5,618 nucleotides of DNA from Acidobacteria bacterium UBA2161 (GTDB lineage Bacteria; Acidobacteriota; Vicinamibacteria; Vicinamibacterales; UBA823): NCBI GenBank assembly GCA_002328835.1, contig DCWN01000033.1, positions 196,580 through 202,197 on the forward strand, in the 5' to 3' direction. Positions 1-5,618 of this stretch are shown piece after piece. Positions within the stretch are counted from its first letter, which is position 1. Every line of letters starts with the position of its first letter. The notes under the pieces are model-generated. The model was not told where the DNA came from. It saw nothing but the letters and a program-made list of their open reading frames with translations, and made no database searches. The position numbers were made by a program, and so were the translations under genes.

Positions 1-53
<53 letters not shown>

Positions 54-63
54 GTGCGCCCTC

Positions 64-75
64 ATTCTATACCTC
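64..75 (-). promoter_or_regulatory. Start region of the SEC-C gene: ribosome site and -10-like element
   Basis: On the minus strand this reads GAGGTATAGAAT. GAGG (75-72) lies six bases before the ATG at 65-63 and would be a good ribosome site for that start. TAGAAT (69-64) matches five of six bases of a sigma70 -10 box and would give an almost leaderless transcript for the ATG at 53-51. No -35 hexamer is recognisable at 16-18 bases upstream, so the ribosome-site reading is preferred. Confidence 0.25.
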
Positions 76-169
76 GAGGCCCAGAGGCCGCGAGTCGGTG
101 CCCGGGCGGCGGCAACACCGTCCTGGCAGCGTTACGGAGCACCTTGGTAGGGCGGGCCGGCAGAGGCTG

Positions 170-1324
170 TCAGAACCGGGCGACGGCGGCCAGATGAGGG
201 CGCACACGGAATGGGTTGGCCGAGTCGGTCGGCACGAGGAGCCGCTTAGTGACGTGCAGAGTGAAGTCGATGCTGAGCCCGGGAGCCAACACGTACGACG
301 CCTCGACCATGTGGAGCGTCAGGTTGCTGCCCGGCATGTCGCTGAAGACGAACGGTGACAGCACGGCATCCTCTTCAACGTGCCCGAAGGTGTAGCCCGT
401 CGAAAAAGTGCCTGCGCTGCGCCCCCGGCCGTAGCCGACTTCGAGCCAGACGCCCGAGTCGCGGTCGGTCGTGGCCCCGGTGTTTCGCACCCAGTCCGCG
501 AGCAACCTCACCGGATACTCTGCCCGACCCGTATCGATGCTCACTTCGCCGATGACGTCCACCAGGTTGAAGTCGGACGCGAATCCAATGACCTCCCCTG
601 CGGGGCCGAGTGCCAGGCGATTCGTGTTGATGCTCTCCAGCGGGCCGGTCGACGTCGCGACGGCGATCTGGTCGACGCGGCCGAAGCCGTAGTTCGCCCC
701 GGAAATCTGAAAGGCATAGCGGCCGAGTGTGAAGCTGAACTCGCCGTAGGCGCCGACCATGAACGCGTCCTCCCCGGCCTTCACCTCGTTGAGCGCTGTT
801 TCGATCGCGACGATCTTGACGGCGGCGTGCGGGGAAAGGTCCCAGGCGACTTGCTGAAAGCCGCCTTCCCAGTTGACGTCGTCATCCCAGGTCATCTGCG
901 TTCGCGTTACCGGAAACGTGAACTTGCCAGCGCCCAGCGTCAGGGCCGGCGCGACAGGAGGACGGTAGGTCAGCGCCGCTCGATCCAGGTTGAACGGCTT
1001 GGGGAGAAGGAAGTTCGTGAAGGTTTGGTTGGTCGATACCGGCGTGCCGGGATCGCCGCTCGCGACCTGAAGCTCGAAGTGCGTGTCGTCGTTGATATCG
1101 GTGTCGAGGCGCAGGCGCAGGCGCATTCGCACCCGGTGGCGAGGTGTCTTCGCATCCTCGTAGAAGCTCTCGTAGCGGGCCCGAAAATCGCCGCCGAAGT
1201 CGATCCGCTCCCACCAGGGGGTGCTGGACTGCGCCGAGGCCGGCGTGGCCGTCAGGGCGATCAGGATCAGCGAGACGAGCGGCAATAGATGGGCAACGGT
1301 GTTCGAGTGTTTCCGATGGGTCAT
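170..1324 (-). CDS. Putative outer-membrane porin (beta-barrel)
   Basis: A 384-residue protein predicted to form a diffusion channel in the outer membrane. Residues 1-31 are a clear Sec signal peptide: basic start MTHRKH, hydrophobic core LLPLVSLILIAL, cleavage expected after ASA (A31/Q32). The mature part starts with WWERIDFGGDFRARYE and an alternating RVRMRLRLRLD strand (65-74), then repeated amphipathic strands separated by Gly/Asp/Asn-rich turns. It ends ...LAAVARF; the terminal Phe is the usual BAM recognition signal of outer-membrane barrels. This pattern fits the 'putative porin' (Porin_5-like) group, by recognition only; substrate is unknown. The frame is open to a TTG at 1372-1370, but the signal peptide begins properly at the ATG at 1324-1322, so that start was chosen although its ribosome site is weak (AGAG). 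A 17-codon ORF ends four bases before this ATG. The upstream neighbour is an inner-membrane symporter in the same direction. Confidence 0.82.
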   Translation of the reverse strand: MTHRKHSNTVAHLLPLVSLILIALTATPASAQSSTPWWERIDFGGDFRARYESFYEDAKTPRHRVRMRLRLRLDTDINDDTHFELQVASGDPGTPVSTNQTFTNFLLPKPFNLDRAALTYRPPVAPALTLGAGKFTFPVTRTQMTWDDDVNWEGGFQQVAWDLSPHAAVKIVAIETALNEVKAGEDAFMVGAYGEFSFTLGRYAFQISGANYGFGRVDQIAVATSTGPLESINTNRLALGPAGEVIGFASDFNLVDVIGEVSIDTGRAEYPVRLLADWVRNTGATTDRDSGVWLEVGYGRGRSAGTFSTGYTFGHVEEDAVLSPFVFSDMPGSNLTLHMVEASYVLAPGLSIDFTLHVTKRLLVPTDSANPFRVRPHLAAVARF

Positions 1325-1503
1325 GGCTCTAGCGGATGCGGAGTGAGTGTCTGGAGTATGCGCGCAGCTCAAACCCTTTCATGTTGGCACAGGCGCGACC
1401 CCGCTGTCACTTGGAGGCAACAGTCCATGCCGCGGACGTGGGCGTCTGGTCACCGTCGGACAGGTGGGCGCAGGGTGACTCCTGCCATCACGACGCGCCC
1501 AAT

Positions 1504-1527
1504 CCCGAGCATCGGTAGCCGCTCGGG
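1504..1527 (-). terminator. Possible hairpin terminator after the symporter gene
   Basis: CCCGAGC (1504-1510) and GCTCGGG (1521-1527) are perfect 7-base inverted repeats around a 10-base loop, lying 8-31 bases past the symporter stop codon. On the minus strand the stem is followed by ATTGGG, not by a T tract, so intrinsic termination would be weak. It could instead be a processing or attenuating stem between the symporter and porin. Confidence 0.35.
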
Positions 1528-1534
1528 TGGCGGT

Positions 1535-2896
1535 TCAGTCAATCGTGGGGGGACGCCCCGGGCCGCCGGGGAGGTCTGCGGCCTCTCCCAGTCTGTTCAT
1601 CGGCGTCGGGAAGAGCTGATTCTCGCTGGCGGCGACGACGGCGGCGACCGTGGCGTCGCCGGTGACGTTCGCGGCCGTCCGGCACATATCGAGGAAGCGA
1701 TCGACGCCGAGGATGAGCGCGATGCCCGCGATCGGTACGCCGATCGCCTCAAGAATGATGACCAGCATGACGACGCCGGCACTCGGCACGGCCGCCGTGC
1801 CGATCGAGGCCAGCAGCGCCATGAAGACGATGGTGAGCTGCGCCTGGAGGTCGAGCGCGATCCCGAGGGTCTGGGCGATGAAGACCGCCGCCACGGCCTG
1901 GTAGAGCGCCGTTCCGTCCATGTTGATCGTCGCCCCCAGCGGCAGGACGAACGACGCCACTTCCTCCGAGACGCCGAGATTCTGCTCGGCGTTCTTCATC
2001 GTGACCGGTAGCGTCGCGGCGCTCGACGACGTGGAGAACGCCACGAGCTGGGCGGGCACGATGCCCGGGAAGAAGTGCCTCAGCTTGAGCGGCGTCCGCA
2101 GCTTGAGCAGCGCGGGGTAGGTCACGAGCATGTGGATCGTCATGCCCAGCAAGACACAGAGGCAGTACAAGCCGAGCGCGCCCAGGAGTTGCGCCAGTTC
2201 ACCCGGACTGTCGCCCGCGACGCCGGTCACCGTGTCGGCGATGAGCGCGAAGACGCCGATCGGCGCGAACCGGATCACCAACTCGACGATCTTGATGATG
2301 ACTTCGTTCACGCTCTCGCAGAGATCCAGGAGCGGTTTCGCCTTCTCCTTCGGGATCAGGATCAGCGCCGTGCCCACCAGGAACGCCACGAACACCATGT
2401 TCAGCATGTTCCGGTTGCTCGAGGCCGAGCCGACGAAGTTGTCGGGCACCATGTCGACCAGCGGCTGGAGCGGTCCGCGCGCCGCGGCCTGTGCGGCAGC
2501 CTGCTCGCGATCGGCGACGTCGCCCTGGTAGGTCGCCTGCAATCGCTCGCGCAAGCCATCGGGGATCGATTCACCCGGGCGAATGAGATTGACGACACTC
2601 AGGCCGATGACCAGGGCGACCAGCGTCGTGCCGATGTAGATGCCGATCGTCTTGCCGCCGATGCGCGACAGCTTCTGCAGATCGGCCAGCGACGCGACGC
2701 CCGTGATGAGCGAGGCCAGGACCAGCGGGACGGCGATGAGCAGCAGCAGCCGGAGAAAGATGGTGCCGAACGGCGCGATCCAGTTCGTCGTGAACGTACC
2801 CCACCCCGAGAGCGTCGCGATGACGCCATAGACGAGGCCGAGGCCCAGGGCGATCAGAATCCGCCAGTGCGTCTGCCGATACCAGGAGATGGCCAT
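1535..2896 (-). CDS. Dicarboxylate/amino acid:cation symporter (DAACS, GltPh/DctA/EAAT fold)
   Basis: A 453-residue inner-membrane secondary transporter predicted to take up an acidic amino acid or C4-dicarboxylate together with cations. Family marks are in order: hydrophobic helices from residue ~12; the HP1 tip STSSSAATLPVTM (288-300); NMDGT in TM7 (325-329); the HP2 segment GTAAVPSAGVVML (366-378); and TM8 DRFLDMCRTAANVTGD (399-414). By alignment with archaeal GltPh the substrate residues T329, D403, R406, T407 and N410 are kept, as are the sodium-site residues N325, D327 and D414, so Na+ coupling is likely. R406 argues for an acidic rather than neutral substrate. Oddities: HP1 carries Ser (S290) where GltPh has Arg276, and TM8 has Met404 where EAATs carry the compensating Arg. 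A hydrophilic, Ala/Gln-rich loop (~107-150) separates TM3 and TM4. Length is usual for the family. The ATG at 2896-2894 has no clear Shine-Dalgarno; no other start fits TM1. Confidence 0.93.
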   Translation of the reverse strand: MAISWYRQTHWRILIALGLGLVYGVIATLSGWGTFTTNWIAPFGTIFLRLLLLIAVPLVLASLITGVASLADLQKLSRIGGKTIGIYIGTTLVALVIGLSVVNLIRPGESIPDGLRERLQATYQGDVADREQAAAQAAARGPLQPLVDMVPDNFVGSASSNRNMLNMVFVAFLVGTALILIPKEKAKPLLDLCESVNEVIIKIVELVIRFAPIGVFALIADTVTGVAGDSPGELAQLLGALGLYCLCVLLGMTIHMLVTYPALLKLRTPLKLRHFFPGIVPAQLVAFSTSSSAATLPVTMKNAEQNLGVSEEVASFVLPLGATINMDGTALYQAVAAVFIAQTLGIALDLQAQLTIVFMALLASIGTAAVPSAGVVMLVIILEAIGVPIAGIALILGVDRFLDMCRTAANVTGDATVAAVVAASENQLFPTPMNRLGEAADLPGGPGRPPTID

Positions 2897-3056
2897 ACTG
2901 CGAGCGATGGTACCACGAGGCTTGGCGCGGCTGGCCCGGTTCTCCCGGTGAGTCCGCTCGCGCGAAGCGGGCGCCGGAGGTGTCTCCCGATGTTTCTTGA
3001 CCGCCGACGTGCGCTACACTAGCCGTGCGCGCCGTGCGGAACTTCAGGGTAAACCT
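2897..3056. promoter_or_regulatory. Divergent intergenic region between symporter and protease genes
   Basis: These 160 bases separate two divergently transcribed genes and must hold both promoters. Visible elements are weak. On the plus strand there is TTGACC (2997-3002, five of six to a -35 box) and TACACT (3015-3020, four of six to a -10 box), but only 12 bases apart, so they do not form a standard pair. A 5-bp stem CCGCT/AGCGG lies at 2954-2970, and CCCGGT is repeated directly at 2935 and 2944. No clear promoter was recognised for the symporter on the minus strand. Confidence 0.35.
3046..3049 (+). promoter_or_regulatory. Ribosome binding site that fixes the protease start
   Basis: AGGG at 3046-3049 lies seven bases before the ATG at 3057. 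This supports that ATG over the in-frame TTG at 2997, whose extra 20 residues (basic, non-hydrophobic) would precede and spoil the signal peptide. Confidence 0.6.
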
Positions 3057-4400
3057 ATGAGATTGTTGATCGCGCTTGTCGGTGCACTGTGCGCCACGCT
3101 CGTGGCGTCGGTGACGATCCCCGTGCCGAGCATCCCGTCCATTACTGGTTTTGGTCAGCTCTCAGCGGCACAAGTGGTTCAGTCAGGCCGACCGCCCGCG
3201 CTCCTAGAGCCCGGTGGGGAGGCGCCGGGTCCGGCGTTTTCGGGCGCGTGGCTGCGCCGCCGCGAGACGCGAGTGAATGTGGGTCTGCTCGGAACGATCA
3301 CGGCCGGCATGGCGCCCGCGCTGACGCTGAACCTCTTTAGCGATGTCGAACTGCTCGCCGTCTTCGAGCGGATGGAGGCGACGAATCCCGGGAGCGTCTG
3401 GGTCGGCCATCTCGAGGACGAACCGATGAGCTCGGTCACGCTGGCGGTTGTGGATGGCGTGCTCTCTGGTCAGGTGAGCCATGCCGGCGGGCTCTATGAA
3501 ATCACAGCCGACGCCGACGGCGCAGCGGTGGTCAGTCGACTCGATCCCAGCCGAATACAGGGAGACGGCCCCGACGAGCCCGTAGGCCTCTTGTCGCGGG
3601 GCGCCTGGCCACCGGATCCGGATGCCGGGCTGTCGGCCGCCGGAGGGGCATTGGCCGTCATTACTGTGGTGAACTTCTATACGAAGGCTGCGAAAAAACG
3701 AGCCGGGGGGCCCGCGGCGATCAAAGCGTCAATCGCGGGCAATATCGCGCGCACGAATACCGCGTACATAAAGAGCGGCGTTAACCAGCGGATCAAGCAG
3801 GTGTCCGTGAGGCAGATCAATTACAAAGAAACGCGGAGCGGTTCGCTTTCAACCGATCTGTTCCGCCTGGCGGACACAACCGACCGCTTCATGAAGTCCG
3901 CCCACACCGTTCGGAATGCCAAGAAAGCCGACCTTGTGTCTCTCATCGTCTCTCAGGCGGCGACCTGGAGGTGCGGAGGCCTCGCATATGTACCTAGCAA
4001 CGGCCCTCCGCGTGACACGATCGCATTCAGCGTAATCGAGTTCCCCTTGTGCATGGCCGAAACCGTCTATGCACATGAGCTCGGGCACAACATGGGCCTC
4101 ATGCATGACTGGTACGTCTCGGACGACACTGGGACCTTCAATTACGGTCATGGCCACGTCGACACGAAGAAGAAATTCGTCACGATAATGGCCTATCTGT
4201 CTCACTGCCAAGCCCTGGGGCTCACCTGCACACGATCCTCGCTGTTTTCGAATCCGGAGGAGAAGTTCCTGGGTCGGAAGACCGGTGTCGGTGGGAAGAA
4301 GACGAAATGCAAGGAGGGCAAGACCAAGCCTTCGAATTGCGCCGCCAACGCCGCCCGCGCGCTCAACAATACCGGCAAGATCGTCGCCGCCTTCCGCTGA
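3057..4400 (+). CDS. Secreted reprolysin-like zinc metalloprotease
   Basis: A 447-residue exported metallopeptidase precursor. Residues 1 to ~18-20 (MRLLIALVGALCATLVASVT) are a Sec signal peptide. Residues ~30-195 look like a propeptide, including VWVGHLEDEPMSSVTLAVVDG (115-134 core) and a Gly/Tyr strand LSGQVSHAGGLYEI. The catalytic domain starts near 200 (AVITVVNFYTKAAKKRAGG), continues through the helix with NTAYIKSGVNQRIK and ADLVSLIV (291-298), and has the zinc site HELGHNMGLMHD at 340-351: ligands H340, H344, H350, catalytic E341, and the metzincin D351. IMAY with M378 is the Met-turn. The pattern fits the M12/M72 reprolysin-like group, which includes peptidyl-Asp metalloendopeptidase; cleavage specificity cannot be read here. 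Cysteines C306, C332, C384, C391, C418, C428 could form disulfides; there is no propeptide cysteine switch. The tail (403-424) is very Lys-rich, then ends with the family-like ALNNTGKIVAAFR. The catalytic part uses more AAA, ATA and AAT codons than neighbouring genes. It stands alone, divergent from the symporter and convergent with the NIPSNAP gene. Confidence 0.9.
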   Translation: MRLLIALVGALCATLVASVTIPVPSIPSITGFGQLSAAQVVQSGRPPALLEPGGEAPGPAFSGAWLRRRETRVNVGLLGTITAGMAPALTLNLFSDVELLAVFERMEATNPGSVWVGHLEDEPMSSVTLAVVDGVLSGQVSHAGGLYEITADADGAAVVSRLDPSRIQGDGPDEPVGLLSRGAWPPDPDAGLSAAGGALAVITVVNFYTKAAKKRAGGPAAIKASIAGNIARTNTAYIKSGVNQRIKQVSVRQINYKETRSGSLSTDLFRLADTTDRFMKSAHTVRNAKKADLVSLIVSQAATWRCGGLAYVPSNGPPRDTIAFSVIEFPLCMAETVYAHELGHNMGLMHDWYVSDDTGTFNYGHGHVDTKKKFVTIMAYLSHCQALGLTCTRSSLFSNPEEKFLGRKTGVGGKKTKCKEGKTKPSNCAANAARALNNTGKIVAAFR

Positions 4401-4423
4401 GGTCTCGCCCAGGTCGAGACCTC
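4399..4423. terminator. Bidirectional hairpin between convergent genes
   Basis: GAGGTCTCG (4399-4407) and CGAGACCTC (4415-4423) are perfect 9-base inverted repeats around a 7-base loop. The left arm starts inside the protease TGA stop codon, and the structure lies 19-43 bases past the NIPSNAP stop on the other strand, so it can end both transcripts. Neither side has a T tract, so termination may be Rho-assisted or the stem may mainly protect 3' ends. Confidence 0.55.
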
Positions 4424-4441
4424 GATCCGGTTGCGCCGCCG

Positions 4442-4873
4442 CTACTTGACCGGCGAGAAACTCGTCGGCTCCAGGAACAGCGACTCGACGGTGCTCACCA
4501 GCGGCCCATCGACCCGCGAAGCCTCCCGCATCGTCGCCCAGTCGGGGTCGGATCCGAACGCCGCCCACGACGCCCGCGCTGCCTCGCGGCTCTCGTGCGC
4601 CAGCATGTAGACGAGCGTGTCCTCGGAACGGGGTGACTCAGTGGGCACCCAGTAGCCGACGCCCTGCATGCCGTGCTTCTCGAAGATGTCCGTCTCGCCC
4701 CCGCCGAACCGATCGAGTAGCCCCTGCAGCTTGCCATCGTGGGTCGTGTAGGTTCGCAGTTCGAAGACGCGGTCCATCCCTTGCGCCTCGGTCACGACGT
4801 GGCGATCCACGGCCAGTCCCGCGAGAAATGCCAACAGGCCGACTGACGCCGCCACTCCATACTTGCGAAGCAT
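4442..4873 (-). CDS. NIPSNAP-family protein with N-terminal signal/anchor segment
   Basis: A 143-residue protein. Residues 1-22 (MLRKYG then AASVGLLAFLAGLAV) form a signal peptide or signal anchor, so the product is likely periplasmic or inner-membrane tethered. The rest (~35-138) is one NIPSNAP domain of the dimeric alpha/beta-barrel fold: first strand VFELRTYT (36-43), then DGKLQGLLDRF, FEKHGMQGVGYWVP (64-77), the strand DTLVYMLAHES, the helix REAARASWAAFGSDPDW (96-112), and the closing SLFLEP. Length suits a single-domain bacterial member; eukaryotic NIPSNAPs carry more. The biochemical role of bacterial members is generally unknown. The ATG at 4873-4871 was chosen over the upstream GTG at 4939 because it has a perfect AAGGAG six bases upstream and opens directly into the hydrophobic segment. 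It is transcribed alone, converging on the protease gene. Confidence 0.88.
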   Translation of the reverse strand: MLRKYGVAASVGLLAFLAGLAVDRHVVTEAQGMDRVFELRTYTTHDGKLQGLLDRFGGGETDIFEKHGMQGVGYWVPTESPRSEDTLVYMLAHESREAARASWAAFGSDPDWATMREASRVDGPLVSTVESLFLEPTSFSPVK

Positions 4874-5186
4874 CTGCAACTCCTTGCTGGTAGATCCGTC
4901 CAGGCGCGCTTGACCGTCAGACTCTAGCTCAAGGTCCACCGCGGGCGCCAGATTACACCGGGTGGCGGCAACCGTGGTGGTGGAACCCGATGGCGTTCAT
5001 GACATCGGGACCACAGAATCGAATGTCCGGCCGACGCGTGCTTGCGCAGGTCTGGCTCTCACCTTTCCGTATCTTCCATTGAATCAGTCGTTTACGGGTC
5101 GAGTCGGACGGAGTTCCGCCATCGGCGCCCCACTTGCAGCCTACTCCTGATCGTGTTGCGGGAGACCTGTCCTTCAGGTTGCGCAG
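4874..5186. other. 313-base divergent intergenic region, no convincing gene
   Basis: This stretch lies between the start of the NIPSNAP gene (minus) and the start of the last gene (plus) and should hold both promoters. By eye its middle (5040-5100) is less GC-rich than the coding DNA. On the minus strand TGTAAT (4957-4952) matches five of six bases of a -10 box, about 80 bases before the NIPSNAP ATG, but with no good -35 box at the right distance. On the plus strand TTGAAT (5079-5084) resembles a -35 box without a matching -10. ACCTG/CAGGT (5165-5179) forms a 5-bp stem that would cover the AGG ribosome site of the last gene. Open frames here lack protein-like composition and were not called. 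Confidence 0.5.
4880..4885 (-). promoter_or_regulatory. Strong Shine-Dalgarno of the NIPSNAP gene
   Basis: AAGGAG on the minus strand, six bases before the ATG at 4873-4871. It is the best ribosome site in the window and decides the start codon. Confidence 0.75.
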
Positions 5187-5618
5187 ATGGGTGCCGATAG
5201 CATGGCTATGCCGTCGGTGCCATCGCGACGTCGGGGCCACAAGGTGAGGGTTCGAGTCGGCCTCGTCGTGCTTGTCGTGTGCGCCTCGATGGCCTGCCAA
5301 GACCGCCGCTCGCCGGTCGGGCCGACCATGCCCGAGAGTTCGAACGGAACTCCGAGTCCCAGACTCGCCCAAGAGGTCAGGCAGCAGTGGTCGCCCTACG
5401 TGGGCGTTCAGGTCACGGGGGAAGCCCTGGAGACTTACCGGGACGCGCTGGCACGCCTGGCGCGCTCGGGACAGCTCAAGGGCGTCCGGGCCGAGATCAG
5501 GAAGAGCGATCCGGCGGGTGGCGCGCGAGTCATCAAGGCCATCGCCTCGCTTGGCCTCGAACTCCTGGGCCTCATCGGCAATGAGTATCTGTTCGACCAG
5601 GACATCGAGCGGGTCATC
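5187..5618 (+). CDS. Probable exported protein or lipoprotein, C-terminally cut by the window end
   Basis: An open frame of 144 codons runs to the last base with no stop. Residues 20-37 are VRVRVGLVVLVVCASMAC: basic start, hydrophobic core and a Cys at 37 (codon 5295-5297), followed by QDRRSPVGPTMPESSNGTP, a Pro/Ser/Asn-rich linker typical just after a lipidated Cys. The bases before this Cys (SMA) are not a standard lipobox (usually Leu at -3), so lipidation is uncertain; plain secretion is the alternative. From ~60 the protein is helical and charged (LAQEVRQQW, GEALETYRDALARLARSGQ, then a hydrophobic IASLGLELLGLIG near 119-131). I do not recognise the family. Start is uncertain: ATG 5187 has AGG eight bases upstream; ATG 5202, ATG 5208 and GTG 5244 are in frame, and GTG 5244 would give a compact 18-residue signal peptide. 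Confidence 0.65.
   Translation, partial: MGADSMAMPSVPSRRRGHKVRVRVGLVVLVVCASMACQDRRSPVGPTMPESSNGTPSPRLAQEVRQQWSPYVGVQVTGEALETYRDALARLARSGQLKGVRAEIRKSDPAGGARVIKAIASLGLELLGLIGNEYLFDQDIERVI

Noticed and set aside
380..1288. A 302-codon open frame on the plus strand opposite the porin gene
   Set aside because: Its product is Arg/Asp/Val-rich with no domain, signal or motif, while the opposite strand encodes a coherent porin with signal peptide and terminal Phe. Long antisense frames are usual in GC-rich DNA.
1325..1372. Extension of the porin to the upstream TTG start
   Set aside because: The added 16 residues are polar and precede a complete signal peptide that begins at the ATG at 1324; the only purine-rich stretch sits too close to the TTG.
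2997..3020. TTGACC and TACACT as a sigma70 promoter for the protease
   Set aside because: The hexamers are only 12 bases apart instead of about 17, so they cannot be a standard pair. Noted only as weak elements within the intergenic region.
2075..3022. A 315-codon open frame on the plus strand opposite the symporter gene
   Set aside because: Composition is dominated by Arg, Asp, Gln and His with no recognisable fold, mirroring hydrophobic codons of the true transporter on the other strand; it also runs across the intergenic region into the protease start.
3849..4568. A 239-codon minus-strand frame opposite the protease C-terminal half
   Set aside because: It is antisense to the conserved zinc site and overlaps the NIPSNAP gene in another frame. 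No ribosome site or motif supports it.
5197..5209. ATAGC-ATG-GCTAT inverted repeat as an operator
   Set aside because: The arms are five bases, the loop is three, and it lies inside the likely coding start of the last gene; such short repeats are expected by chance.
4953..5372. A 139-codon minus-strand frame across the intergenic region and the start of the last gene
   Set aside because: The product is His/Arg/Ser-rich and featureless, and it overlaps the better supported plus-strand gene with its signal segment.
5279..5584. A 101-codon plus-strand frame inside the last gene
   Set aside because: It lies in a different frame from the open, signal-bearing frame starting at 5187, has Gly/Arg-rich low-information composition, and starts in the middle of the signal segment.

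Overview
The window looks like ordinary chromosomal DNA of a GC-rich, Gram-negative (two-membrane) bacterium. An outer-membrane beta-barrel porin with a signal peptide and a terminal Phe shows the outer membrane. The mix of gene families (putative porin, reprolysin-like secreted protease, NIPSNAP with a signal peptide, SEC-C protein) would fit Acidobacteriota such as Vicinamibacteria. That placement is an inference from general familiarity, not something the sequence proves.

Layout from left to right. At the left edge is the first ~17 codons of a minus-strand gene with a SEC-C zinc motif. Then, also on the minus strand, come a signal-peptide-bearing porin (170-1324) and, upstream of it in transcription order, a DAACS-family dicarboxylate/amino acid:cation symporter (1535-2896), separated by ~210 bases with a weak hairpin. 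A 160-base divergent intergenic region follows. On the plus strand is a secreted reprolysin-like zinc metalloprotease (3057-4400) with a complete HExxHxxGxxHD site. It converges on a minus-strand NIPSNAP-domain protein with an N-terminal hydrophobic segment (4442-4873); a perfect 9-bp hairpin lies at the junction. After a 313-base gap without a convincing gene, a plus-strand gene for a probable exported or lipid-anchored protein begins at about 5187 and runs off the right end.

Working together: the porin and symporter could form an outer-membrane/inner-membrane uptake pair for small organic acids or acidic amino acids, and the neighbouring secreted protease could supply amino acids. This is suggested only by adjacency. 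Most of the encoded products are predicted to be exported or membrane proteins. I found no mobile element, CRISPR array, tRNA or rRNA, and no evidence of an undescribed multi-gene system. The points most worth a second look are the arginine-less substrate-site combination in the symporter, the exported NIPSNAP, the Lys/Cys-rich tail and different base usage of the protease, and a short leader ORF ending four bases before the porin start.
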